DNA of 64,000 bases from Deltaproteobacteria bacterium (lineage in GTDB: Bacteria > Desulfobacterota > Desulfuromonadia > Geobacterales > Pseudopelobacteraceae), in the NCBI GenBank assembly GCA_021781535.1, contig JAJXWO010000002.1, positions 1 to 64,000 on the forward strand. The letters are read 5' to 3'. The notes beneath the pieces are model-generated. The model saw only the letters and a program-made list of their open reading frames with translations. It was not told the origin of the DNA and ran no database searches. A program made the translations under genes and the position numbers. Positions 54,589-62,840 of the stretch are shown here, in pieces (position 1 is the stretch's first letter; every line of letters starts with the position of its first letter).

Positions 54589-56088
54589 TTATTTGAATAT
54601 GCCGGTATCCCGGTATTTTTCTGCAACCTTTCTGAAGTGGAACCCGTAGATTGCATAGGTTATGGCCAGCGGGAAAAGCCGTGGTCGCGTGATAAGCGAC
54701 CAGAAGAAAAGTTTCCAGAAGTAGAGTCGTTCCTTGCCGACAACTCCAAGGAACAGAATGGATTTGAAGAGCGCCCCGATATACCCTGGCTGAAGGTGGA
54801 ATTTTCCCAGATGTTGTGGCCGGTACTCTCTGAGGAGCCGGATCACCCGCTGATAGTAGTTTCTGGGCGAGTAGATGGTGTCGAGTATGGTCCGGTACCC
54901 GTCGATAAGCTTCTTCACCTCCATCCGGGGGATGAAGTTAAGGTCGCTGTCCATGTTGTTGCCGGAGTCGTCACCCAGAAGCCTCCCTTCCCGCGACATG
55001 CGCTCGTGAAGTTTGGTTCCGCGAATGGCGGAAAGCAGGCCGACCATGGCGGTGACGATGCCGCTCTCCTGGATGAAGCGTATCTGCTTGTCGAAGATCG
55101 AGGGTGGGTCACTGTCGAAACCGACTATAAACCCTCCATGTACCTGCAGGCCGGCTCGCTGGATCCGCTTGACCGATGCCAGCAGGTCGCGGTTCCTGTT
55201 TTGCACCTTGCCGCTTTCGGTGTGACTCTCCTCGTACGGGGTCTCGATGCCGATGAAGACCTCTTCGAATCCGGCTCTGACCATCAGTTCCATGAGCCGT
55301 GGATCGTCGGCCAGATCGATGGACGCCTCGGTGTAAAAGTAGAACGGGTACTCTTTCTGCTCCATCCAGTCGATAATGGCCGGAAGGACATTCTTCTTCA
55401 ACTTCCCTTTGTCGCCGATGAAGTTGTCGTCGACGAAGAAGATTGCCCCGCGCCACCCCCGGATATACAGGCTGTCCAGTTCGGCGATCACCTGCCCCAG
55501 AGCTTTGCTCCGTGGTTTTCTCCCGAACAGCGCGGTGATGTCGCAGAACTCGCAGTCAAAGGGACACCCCCGGCAATACTGGATATTCAGGGCGGCATAC
55601 TTTCTGACGTCGATCAGGTCCCAGAGCGGGATAGGGGTGTGTGTCAGATCTGCCCAGCGGGTGTCGGCATAGAGATGCCGTGCTCCACCACTATGCAGGT
55701 CCGTCAGGAACGGTGGGAGGGTACATTCCGCTTCCCCCAGCACCAGATGGTCAACCTCCGGGAAATCATTGTGGCAGGCGGTAAAGAGGGGGCCGCCGGC
55801 AACCGTTTTCACTCCCAGTTGCCGGCCGCGGTCGATCACCTCCTGCGCAGATTTTCGCTGGATGGTCATGGCGCTGATGAAAACGTAGTCCGCCCACGTC
55901 AGGTCCTCATTGGTGAGGGGGCGGACGTTCATATCGACGAGTTTCTTTTTCCATTCAATGGGGAGCATGGCGGCCACCGTCAGAAGCCCCAACGGCGGAA
56001 AACTTGCCTTCCTGGCAATGAATTTCAATGCATAGTTAAAGCTCCAGAATGACTCGGGATACTGAGGGTATACGAGAAGAATATTCAT
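54589..56088 (-). CDS. B12-binding radical SAM protein with DUF4070-like C terminus
   Basis: A 499-residue protein. It has an N-terminal cobalamin-binding-like domain (about 1-140: ILLVYPQYPESFWSF, FPPLGLLTVAAMLP, GGPLFTA, LGEAE) and a radical SAM core (about 160-360) with the cluster motif CPFDCEFC in 'YCRGCPFDCEFCD', preceded by an extra Cys, and 'FFVDDNF', 'GIETP'. The C-terminal part (about 370-499) resembles DUF4070. Homologues include hopanoid-type and other lipid-tailoring enzymes (HpnP/HpnJ groups), so a membrane lipid substrate is possible but not shown. The ATG at 56088 follows AGGAG. Confidence 0.85.
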   Translation of the reverse strand: MNILLVYPQYPESFWSFNYALKFIARKASFPPLGLLTVAAMLPIEWKKKLVDMNVRPLTNEDLTWADYVFISAMTIQRKSAQEVIDRGRQLGVKTVAGGPLFTACHNDFPEVDHLVLGEAECTLPPFLTDLHSGGARHLYADTRWADLTHTPIPLWDLIDVRKYAALNIQYCRGCPFDCEFCDITALFGRKPRSKALGQVIAELDSLYIRGWRGAIFFVDDNFIGDKGKLKKNVLPAIIDWMEQKEYPFYFYTEASIDLADDPRLMELMVRAGFEEVFIGIETPYEESHTESGKVQNRNRDLLASVKRIQRAGLQVHGGFIVGFDSDPPSIFDKQIRFIQESGIVTAMVGLLSAIRGTKLHERMSREGRLLGDDSGNNMDSDLNFIPRMEVKKLIDGYRTILDTIYSPRNYYQRVIRLLREYRPQHLGKFHLQPGYIGALFKSILFLGVVGKERLYFWKLFFWSLITRPRLFPLAITYAIYGFHFRKVAEKYRDTGIFK

Positions 56089-56161
56089 CGTACTTACTCC
56101 TGTAATGTGTCGAACAATGAAATGGCTGAAATTTGGAGAACACGTGTATTTGAATATGTTT

Positions 56162-56368
56162 CTATGACCTGTCTCTGGAGAGTGTTTTCCGGTCCTTCCA
56201 GCTCGATCCTCTCCTGCCTCCGGGATCACGCATTTCATCGACGCCGACCATTACCCACCCGTCCGCTCGGCGAAAGGCCAACAACGCTTTCTTTTGCAAT
56301 AATTCATCAAGCTCCTCGGTCCTGACGAAGGTGGGTGAAGCATTTGAAAATATAGCCGGAACTATCAT
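56162..56368 (-). CDS. Small protein resembling the GSU3473 family
   Basis: A 68-residue protein with the pattern V.TEELDELLQKK.LLAFRRADGWV, then a basic Gly-rich end (DPGGRRGSSWKDRK). It resembles small Geobacter proteins annotated as GSU3473 family; I am not certain of the assignment. The ATG follows AAAGGAG. It lies 63 nt after the PfpI-like gene and so belongs to the sigma-54 transcript that starts near 57003. Confidence 0.65.
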   Translation of the reverse strand: MIVPAIFSNASPTFVRTEELDELLQKKALLAFRRADGWVMVGVDEMRDPGGRRGSSWKDRKTLSRDRS

Positions 56369-56431
56369 CGGATTGACTCCTTTCCCGGTTGCTCTCGAAA
56401 AACAACCGCCATTTCCGTCGGAAACGGCACG

Positions 56432-56935
56432 CTAAAGTCCGAGCTGTTTCATTGTTTCACGCATGAATGCGGGGAGATCGGCCGGTTGACGGGACGTAAC
56501 CAGATTAGCATCAACAACCACCTCCCGGTCCTCATAGAGTGCGCCGGCTGCTTTCAGTTCATCAGCCACCGACTCGTAGCAGGTAGTGCGTCGCCCCTTC
56601 AAAAGACCGGCGCTGATCAAAATCTGCGGCCCGTGACAGATGGCGGCAACCGGTTTGCTGCGGGCAAAAAAACTGCGGGCAATTTCCAGCGCCTTCGGCT
56701 CTTCTCTCACCGCGGCCGGCGCCTTCCCTCCAGGCAGGACCAGAATTGCATAGTCGTCGGGGTCGATCTCGTCCAGTGTCTTGTCCACGGCCACTTCGTA
56801 GCCGTGCTTGCCGGTGATGGCTCCGCGGTTCAGGGAGGCCACCGTCACTTCGATGCCCGCTTCCTTCAGTCGGTAGTACGGAACCAGCAGCTCAGAGTCT
56901 TCAAAGTTGTCTGCACTGATAATCAAAGCTTTCAT
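56432..56935 (-). CDS. DJ-1/PfpI family protein
   Basis: A 167-residue protein of the DJ-1/PfpI/YhbO group: 'ALIISADNFEDSELLVPYYRL', 'DYAILVLPGGKAPAAVREE' and the nucleophile elbow AICHGP (Cys about 103). Members act as stress-induced deglycases, chaperones or peptidases; which one applies is unknown. The ATG at 56935 follows AAAGGAG. A 61-residue upstream extension is a frame artefact. It is the first gene behind the sigma-54 promoter at 57013-57029. Confidence 0.92.
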   Translation of the reverse strand: MKALIISADNFEDSELLVPYYRLKEAGIEVTVASLNRGAITGKHGYEVAVDKTLDEIDPDDYAILVLPGGKAPAAVREEPKALEIARSFFARSKPVAAICHGPQILISAGLLKGRRTTCYESVADELKAAGALYEDREVVVDANLVTSRQPADLPAFMRETMKQLGL

Positions 56936-57012
56936 ATCATCTCCTTTCCATAATAGTAACTCAAGTTGAACAAAATGCACGGCACTGCCCGTGTCCTGCT
57001 GAAAAGGTGAAT

Positions 57013-57029
57013 GGCAACCACCGTGCCAT
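57013..57029 (-). promoter_or_regulatory. Sigma-54 promoter of the PfpI-like operon
   Basis: Reverse strand ATGGCACG-GTGG-TTGCCA has GG-N10-GC (forward GC 57014-57015, CC 57026-57027), about 65 nt before the leader reaches the ATG at 56935. Confidence 0.88.
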
Positions 57030-57045
57030 AAACTGCGTGCGGCTG

Positions 57046-57160
57046 TTGAGCGTTTATCTGATTGAAAATATGAGTTAAAAGGGAGAGAGGTGGTGGGTGA
57101 TAGTGGGGAAACTGTCACCGTAACCCGTCACATCTAACAAAACTGCCAAATATGGCAGAT
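57046..57160 (-). promoter_or_regulatory. Upstream activator element of the PfpI-like operon
   Basis: Block 1 cgtaacccgtcacatctaac (57119-57138) and the perfect dyad ctgccaaatatggcag (57143-57158), beginning 129 bp from the -12 GC. An AT-rich stretch that could bind IHF (57050-57070) lies between but fits the consensus less well than elsewhere. Confidence 0.75.
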
Positions 57161-57218
57161 GATGGTGGGGCACCTGTTTGTGACTCTGGGTGTATGCAGC
57201 AGCAGTTGAATAAACTTC

Positions 57219-57812
57219 TTACGCTACTCTCTGTTTCTGTGCCGCAAAGTGCCAGGTCGTTTTGGCATTGCGTACGACGGCTTGCCGAACGCCGTCCATG
57301 ACCACCGTTTGGTACAGGGAGTCAAGTTCGTTCCGCGTGTTTACCGTTATTTTACCCGGTATGCCGGGCAGATAGATTCCGGCATAGAGTGAATTTGCCC
57401 TGCTGAATTTTTCGAGTGCCGCAGCAGTGTCGGCTGAGGTGAGCAATCTGATGCCTTCTAAAACAGTGCTGTAGAACTCGAGGGCATCAACATGAACACG
57501 CTCATGATCGATCCTTATGCCCTTATTTTCTACAATAAGAGGGTTGAAACCCAGTCCCTTGATCAGGAAGGTGTTGAGAGGCCGGATAGCGATTTCCTCC
57601 AGTCGGTGCATGGTGGCTTGTGTCGCTGGTACGCCCCACATGGAACGGCAGATCCGGTCCCAGGTAAAGTACAGGTCCAACGGCGAAAGGAGTGAGCAGA
57701 AAAACACTTTCACCGTTTCGTTCGGCCAGTCGGTCAGGAGCGATGTGCCATCGGCAGAAATACTGAAGCGTCCCAGTGTTTGGATTTCCAACGTGGTAAT
57801 GGCTGTATTCAT
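57219..57812 (-). CDS. BTAD/SARP-like single-module protein
   Basis: A 197-residue protein that looks like the winged-helix plus BTAD unit of SARP-type or MalT-like regulators: 'LEIQTLGRFSISADGTSLLTDWP' and 'RICRSMWG....ATMHRLEEIAIRPLN' (winged helix, about 8-95), then a BTAD-like helical region ('HVDALEFYSTVLEGIRLL', 'LPGIPGKITV'). There is no ATPase or further domain. It may bind DNA or act by titration. The ATG at 57812 follows GGAG. It is the first gene behind its own sigma-54 promoter. Confidence 0.65.
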   Translation of the reverse strand: MNTAITTLEIQTLGRFSISADGTSLLTDWPNETVKVFFCSLLSPLDLYFTWDRICRSMWGVPATQATMHRLEEIAIRPLNTFLIKGLGFNPLIVENKGIRIDHERVHVDALEFYSTVLEGIRLLTSADTAAALEKFSRANSLYAGIYLPGIPGKITVNTRNELDSLYQTVVMDGVRQAVVRNAKTTWHFAAQKQRVA

Positions 57813-57882
57813 GAAGCTCTCCGCGAAATCAGGTGACAATTCACATAAACAGGGGGTAAATATTTTTTATTACAGAGTGTGA

Positions 57883-57899
57883 GGCAACTTACGTGCCAG
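57883..57899 (-). promoter_or_regulatory. Sigma-54 promoter of the BTAD-like gene
   Basis: Reverse strand CTGGCACG-TAAG-TTGCCT has GG-N10-GC (forward GC 57884-57885, CC 57896-57897). The leader to the ATG at 57812 is about 60 nt. Confidence 0.9.
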
Positions 57900-57922
57900 A
57901 GAATAGCTGATGATGCAGAGAG

Positions 57923-58030
57923 CGCAACAGGCTGATTATACGGATAAAAGAGGGAGGGTGACGTGCTGGAGAATAAAAAAATATCAGCAGGATCCGTCAC
58001 GTTTAACATTTCTGCACTATTTAACGGATC
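57923..58030 (-). promoter_or_regulatory. IHF-like site and upstream activator element of the BTAD-like gene
   Basis: The IHF-like block (reverse TAATCAGCCTGTTGCG) is at 57924-57939. The upstream element has block 1 atccgtcacgtttaacattt (57992-58011) and the dyad ctgcactatttaacgg (58012-58027), beginning 128 bp from the -12 GC. Confidence 0.72.
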
Positions 58031-58090
58031 GCGTTGCGGCAGGAGCCGGTGAGTTGCTGCTCCCCTCCGGCAAGGGGGTGTCTGATTTGT

Positions 58091-58378
58091 TTATTTTATC
58101 TTCGTAATGGAGTCGCTCACTATTGTCCTGACTTCGCCCCACACATTTTCTGTACCCGTTTTTATTTCTTCCCATTCATTATCGTCAGCTGACGATATTC
58201 CCTGCAGTTTTGCCGCAACCTCATCCCGTTTGAGCTGCAGTGCCGCGATTGATTTGGAGTATTCACTCTTCGCCTCGGGGGTGGCGCTTACCGCCTTGTC
58301 CTTGAGCTCGTCTATTTGCACATCCCTTTCGACTATCTGTGCAGAGAGTCTTTCAACGTATTCCGTGCGCTTGTCCAT
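58091..58378 (-). CDS. Small coiled-coil protein of unknown function
   Basis: A 95-residue, highly charged helical protein (YVERLSAQIVERDVQIDELKD, a second helix about 35-62) with no signal peptide, membrane segment or Cys. It is cytoplasmic by prediction and I do not recognise a named family. It lies 122 nt downstream of the receiver-AAA-Fis gene on the same strand; that gap holds no clear promoter. It may be a regulatory partner or a stress protein. Confidence 0.55.
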   Translation of the reverse strand: MDKRTEYVERLSAQIVERDVQIDELKDKAVSATPEAKSEYSKSIAALQLKRDEVAAKLQGISSADDNEWEEIKTGTENVWGEVRTIVSDSITKIK

Positions 58379-58500
58379 GATGTCGACCTCGCTGTCTATC
58401 CTTGGTGTCTCTTCTTATTGTGCACTCTATCGGGGATGATATACCAGTGGTATCTGAAGGATTTCCAGATGACACTAACCGGTACCTTTAATGACTACTT

Positions 58501-60048
58501 TTAGTGACGGACGATGCCGTATTTCCGCATGCGGGCGCGAAGAGTGCTGGCGTTGAGACCGAGAAGTAGCGCCGCCCCGTTGTTCCCCTCGATGCGCCAC
58601 CCGGTTTTTTGGAGTACCTGAAGGATATGGTCCTGTTCCAGTTGGCCGAGGGGTTTAACTTCGCCCTCTGCCGGTTTTTCAGGCTTCCTGAACGTATCGA
58701 ACCGGTCCAATACCTGTAGTGAGGACCCTTGACTGACAATCACCGCCCGCTCGATGACGCTTTCCAGTTCCCGCACGTTGCCCGGCCAGTGATATTCCTG
58801 AAGGGCGTTCAGGGTGTCATTTGATACGGTCTCAATCTTCTTGCCGATTTTTGTATTGAATTTGGCAACAAAATGATTGACGAGCAGCGGGACGTCTTCT
58901 TTGCGCTGCCGGAGTGGCGGCATCATGATCGGAAAAACATTGAGACGGTAGAACAGGTCTTCCCGGAACATGCCGTTCTTGACCTCTTCCTGCAGGTTCC
59001 GGTTCGTGGCCGCGATGATTCGAACATCAATTTTTATGGTGCGGGGACTCCCCAGACGCTCGAACTCGCCGTCCTGAATGACCCGCAGGAGCTTGCTCTG
59101 CAGTTCCAACGGCAACTCGCCGATTTCGTCGAGGAATATGGTGCCGCCGTCTGCCAGCTCGAAGCGGCCGATCTGCCGGGAATCAGACCCGGTGAATGCA
59201 CCCCGTTCCCGCCCGAAGAGCTCGCTTTCAGCCAGGGTTGCCGGAAGTGTCGTGCAGTCAACCGTTATAAATGCCCGCCCCTTGCGGGTACTGCTGCTGT
59301 GGATGGCGCGTGCCACCACTCCCTTGCCGGTGCCGGTCTCTCCGAGGAGAAGAACGGTTGCATTCATGGGTGCTACCTGCTCGACCTGGGAAAATACCCG
59401 TGACAGGGCATCACTTTGACCAATGATTTCACCGAAGTTGAACTGCCGGGCAACCTCCTGCTGAAGGTAGACGTTCTCCGCCTGGAGCCGGTCTTTCAAC
59501 ACTTTGATTTCTGCATAGGTCCCCTGAAGCGATTTTTCCGCCTTCGTGCGTTCTTCAATTTCCTGCGTGAGCTGCATATTTGCCGTCAGCAGATCACCGG
59601 TTCGTTCCTGCACCGTCTTTTCCAGCACCTTGCTGTAGCTGTTCAGTTTTTTGTACAGCAGCCGCACTTCCAGATTGTTGTGGATACGCATCTTGACTTC
59701 GACCAGATCGAACGGCTTGCTGACGAAATCTCTGGCGCCTGCCTGCAGGGCGCGCAGCTTATGATCCGGTTGGGCGGTGATCACGAGGACCGGAAGATAG
59801 TGGTCCGTTTCAATCGTCTTGAGTGCTTCCATCACCTGGAACCCGTCCATACGCGGCATCTGCAGATCGAGCAGGATCAGGTCGTAATTATTTTTCAGAT
59901 GCAGCGCACAGACCTCCTCCGGGTTCATTGTCGAGGTGACGGAGGTGTAGCCAGCTTCAAAGAGCATCTGCTCAAGCAGAGAGACATTGGGCTCTTGATC
60001 GTCAACGATCAGGATGTTGGCGTTAATAATCTCGAAGTCGGTATTCAT
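58501..60048 (-). CDS. Sigma-54 dependent response regulator, receiver-coiled coil-AAA+-Fis
   Basis: A 515-residue NtrC-family regulator. The receiver domain (about 10-128) has Asp16/Asp17, phospho-acceptor Asp61 in LLDLQMP and Lys in SKPFD. A coiled coil (about 130-205) links to the AAA+ domain (about 210-440: GETGTGKG, IFLDEIGE) and a Fis-type helix-turn-helix (about 475-515). The sigma-54 loop is GAFTGS. From the linker end onward it is close to the regulator at 42173-43927. It is directly downstream of the hybrid kinase gene (gap 50 nt), its most likely phosphate donor. The ATG follows AAAAAGGAATC. Confidence 0.95.
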   Translation of the reverse strand: MNTDFEIINANILIVDDQEPNVSLLEQMLFEAGYTSVTSTMNPEEVCALHLKNNYDLILLDLQMPRMDGFQVMEALKTIETDHYLPVLVITAQPDHKLRALQAGARDFVSKPFDLVEVKMRIHNNLEVRLLYKKLNSYSKVLEKTVQERTGDLLTANMQLTQEIEERTKAEKSLQGTYAEIKVLKDRLQAENVYLQQEVARQFNFGEIIGQSDALSRVFSQVEQVAPMNATVLLLGETGTGKGVVARAIHSSSTRKGRAFITVDCTTLPATLAESELFGRERGAFTGSDSRQIGRFELADGGTIFLDEIGELPLELQSKLLRVIQDGEFERLGSPRTIKIDVRIIAATNRNLQEEVKNGMFREDLFYRLNVFPIMMPPLRQRKEDVPLLVNHFVAKFNTKIGKKIETVSNDTLNALQEYHWPGNVRELESVIERAVIVSQGSSLQVLDRFDTFRKPEKPAEGEVKPLGQLEQDHILQVLQKTGWRIEGNNGAALLLGLNASTLRARMRKYGIVRH

Positions 60049-60098
60049 GATGATTCCTTTTTGTACATGAAAAATTATTATTTACGTGAACCGGCGTA

Positions 60099-62819
60099 TC
60101 AGGCCCTGGCAGCCTTCTTTTTTGCAAACTCGAGTGTCATGTCCATTGTGTCCATGAACTCGTTCACCTTGATCGGTTTGGTGAGATACCGGAAGAATCC
60201 GGCTTCCAGCCCTTTTTCGATATCACGGGGGATGGCATTGGCACTGAGTGCAACGACCGGAATATGAGCTGTGGCCGGGTCTTCAGCGAGAATTTTCAGC
60301 GCGTCAAGTCCGCTGATTCCCGGCAGGTTGATGTCCATCAAGATGGCATCCGGGAGAGAGGCGCGCGCAATCTCGATGCCGCGGAAGGCGTCCCGGGCAC
60401 TCAGAAAACGAATATCGGGCCGGCGTGCGATAAGATCCTCGACCAGCATCAGATTCGCCGGGTTGTCCTCGACGTAGAGCAAGGTATGCACCTGTTCGGT
60501 ACCCTGTATTTGCGTCTCGGCAGTTGCCGTCAATTCGGTTGTTCCCGCAGAAAGTTGTGGTTCGGTTGCCCGGTTAAGTTCGAACCAGAACACACTCCCT
60601 TCGCCCACCGTGCTGTCCACGCCGATGGTACCCCCCATCAATTCGACCAGTCGCTTGCATACGACCAGGCCGATGCCGGTCCCCTGTTCAAGATCCGACG
60701 TTTGGCCGAGACGATTGAACGGTTGGAAAAGCTGCTCCAGCTGCTCCGGAGCCAGTCCGTCTCCGCTGTCCCGGACGCTGATACGAATCGAATCAGGGGC
60801 GCTCGGAGTACAGGTCACGGTAACAGATCCGTTCGGCTTGTTGTATTTGATCGCGTTGGAAAGGAGATTGATAAGAAGCTGCTTCACCCGTGTCCGGTCG
60901 GCGTTGACAAAATAGGGTGCTTCGGAGCGGCTAAAGGTCACGCTGATGCCGCGCTCTTTTGCCTGCGGTTCGACCATGACCTCGCATTCACGCATGACTT
61001 CAGCCAGTGATATCGGTTCCAGCGACAGCGACAGTTTCCCGGACTCGATCAGTGCCAGGTCGAGGATTTCGTTGATCAGCTCCAGCAAGTACCAGCCGGC
61101 CTTGAGAATCTGGTCAATGCTGCGTTTCTGGACCGATGTCGGCTGTGGAACGCCGGATTCCAGAAGCTGGGCAAAGCCTAAGATTGCACCGAGCGGCGTA
61201 CGCAGTTCATGGCTCATGCTGGAAAGGAAATCCGATTTCGCCAGGTTGGCCTTGTCCGCTACGAGCATGGCGCTCTCGAGTTCGGCGTTCTTGTCTATCA
61301 GTGTCTGAGCGAGCCGTGACCGCTCTGCCTCGACCAGCATGCGCGCGGTGTTGTCGGTGCCGATCAGCAGGTAGCCGATGACGGCGGCCTGCGCGTCGCG
61401 CAGTGCGGTGACCGATACGACCGCCGGGAAACGGCTGCCGTCCTTGCGGATGTAGGTCAGCTCGTAAATATCCTCGATCCCGCGCCTGGCTTTGAAGACC
61501 AACGCGTCAAATCCCGGTGTTATCTCGGTGTCGAGCTCGATGCTGAGCGCCTTGGCCCGCGCGATCATTTCCTGCGGATCGGAAATGTCAGCCGGCGTAT
61601 TCTTGTTCATCACCTCGGCGGCACTATATCCCAGCATCCGTTCCGCGCCGACGTTGAATATCTGGATGACGCCATTCGCATCAGTGGCGATACTGGAGAA
61701 GTTGGCGCTGTTGAAAATAGCGTTCTGCAGGGCTCCTGCTTTAAGCAGTTCCTCTTCAGCCTTTTTGCGATCGGTAATATCTTCCATGGCCAGAAGGATA
61801 ATGTGTGAGCCGATCTTTTCCCGAAAAATCTGTCGGGCGTTGAGCAGAATGATCTTGCGGCCGATGCCGGGAAAAACGTGATCGACTTTATAGTCGTTGA
61901 GCACGGTATTATTGGGGAGGATATCGTCAAAGAGTACCCGCAGTTTGGGGATGTCCCACTGCCGGTTACCAATATCGTAGATGTAATTCCCGATGGTCTC
62001 TTCGGGTGCCACCTTGAACGTGTCGTAGAAGCTGTGGTTGGCGGTGAGAATTTTCAGGTCGGCATCCAGCACCACCAGGGGTTTGCGCACGGTTTCCACG
62101 ATGTTCTCGGCATATTCCCGGGCCTCCTGGATTTCCAAACCCAACTGTCTGGCAACAGTGCCATCTGTGATCGAGGAAAGGATAAGACCTTCCCTGTTTT
62201 CAATATCGCACACCGCGACGCTCTGGAATTGGCCACAGATAATGGCGCCATCTGTGGCTGTAAGTATGATCTCACATTTCTGAATCCCCTCATGCTCCGC
62301 CACGGCTGCGAGGTGATCGGAAAAAACAGACCTCCCGTCGGGATCGGCAATAAAAGCGCGGAACGGTTTATTCAGCAATAGCCGTCTGTCTGTGCCCAGC
62401 AGTAGCGCGCCGGTAAGATTAACCTTCAGTATCACGCCGGCCGCATCAAACGTAAAATAGCCCACGGGGGCGAAGTCATAGAGTTCGGAATACGTATTTC
62501 TCGACAGCTCAAGCTCCTCCTGAATCCGCACCAGCTCTTCGTTCTGCATCTCCAGCTCGACCTGCTGGTTCTCAAGTTCCTCCTGGGCCCGGCGCAGCTC
62601 TGTGTTTTGTACCTCCATCTCAATCTGGTAGACCTCAAGTTCATGGACGAGTCTCTGCGTCACTTCCTTGGTTCGGGGTTGAGACGATTCTGCCGATTTT
62701 GACTGTAATAGTTCTTCCGCCTGGTGGCGTAATTGAGTGGCTGATTTTAGCAGGGTTGTCTCGGTGCCGATTTTCATGCAGAACTCTTCTCTTGTAGCGG
62801 ATTTGGTGAAAAAACCCAT
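60099..62819 (-). CDS. Hybrid histidine kinase with three PAS domains and C-terminal receiver
   Basis: About 906 residues with no membrane segment. A coiled coil with 'QNEEL'-type repeats (about 50-112) precedes PAS1 (about 115-235), PAS2 (245-360) and PAS3 (370-495). HisKA has SHELRTPLGA (His about 540). HATPase_c has NLLSNAIKYN, DSGDGLAPEQ and GTGIGL. The C-terminal receiver (about 785-900) has ILMDINLPG and LTKPIK. It is a cytoplasmic sensor, perhaps of redox or small ligands. PAS2 is a close copy of the PAS in the pseudogene at 24036. The ATG at 62819 has AGGAG 5 nt upstream; ATG 62777 is an alternative. Confidence 0.94.
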   Translation of the reverse strand: MGFFTKSATREEFCMKIGTETTLLKSATQLRHQAEELLQSKSAESSQPRTKEVTQRLVHELEVYQIEMEVQNTELRRAQEELENQQVELEMQNEELVRIQEELELSRNTYSELYDFAPVGYFTFDAAGVILKVNLTGALLLGTDRRLLLNKPFRAFIADPDGRSVFSDHLAAVAEHEGIQKCEIILTATDGAIICGQFQSVAVCDIENREGLILSSITDGTVARQLGLEIQEAREYAENIVETVRKPLVVLDADLKILTANHSFYDTFKVAPEETIGNYIYDIGNRQWDIPKLRVLFDDILPNNTVLNDYKVDHVFPGIGRKIILLNARQIFREKIGSHIILLAMEDITDRKKAEEELLKAGALQNAIFNSANFSSIATDANGVIQIFNVGAERMLGYSAAEVMNKNTPADISDPQEMIARAKALSIELDTEITPGFDALVFKARRGIEDIYELTYIRKDGSRFPAVVSVTALRDAQAAVIGYLLIGTDNTARMLVEAERSRLAQTLIDKNAELESAMLVADKANLAKSDFLSSMSHELRTPLGAILGFAQLLESGVPQPTSVQKRSIDQILKAGWYLLELINEILDLALIESGKLSLSLEPISLAEVMRECEVMVEPQAKERGISVTFSRSEAPYFVNADRTRVKQLLINLLSNAIKYNKPNGSVTVTCTPSAPDSIRISVRDSGDGLAPEQLEQLFQPFNRLGQTSDLEQGTGIGLVVCKRLVELMGGTIGVDSTVGEGSVFWFELNRATEPQLSAGTTELTATAETQIQGTEQVHTLLYVEDNPANLMLVEDLIARRPDIRFLSARDAFRGIEIARASLPDAILMDINLPGISGLDALKILAEDPATAHIPVVALSANAIPRDIEKGLEAGFFRYLTKPIKVNEFMDTMDMTLEFAKKKAARA

Positions 62820-62840
62820 CAGCACTCCTGTGCCGATGGG

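Noticed and set aside
54637-56052. Long open frame (471 codons) on the forward strand
   Set aside because: It is antisense to the radical SAM gene, which has a clear cluster motif, start and ribosome site; the forward frame has no recognisable domain and is a codon-bias shadow.
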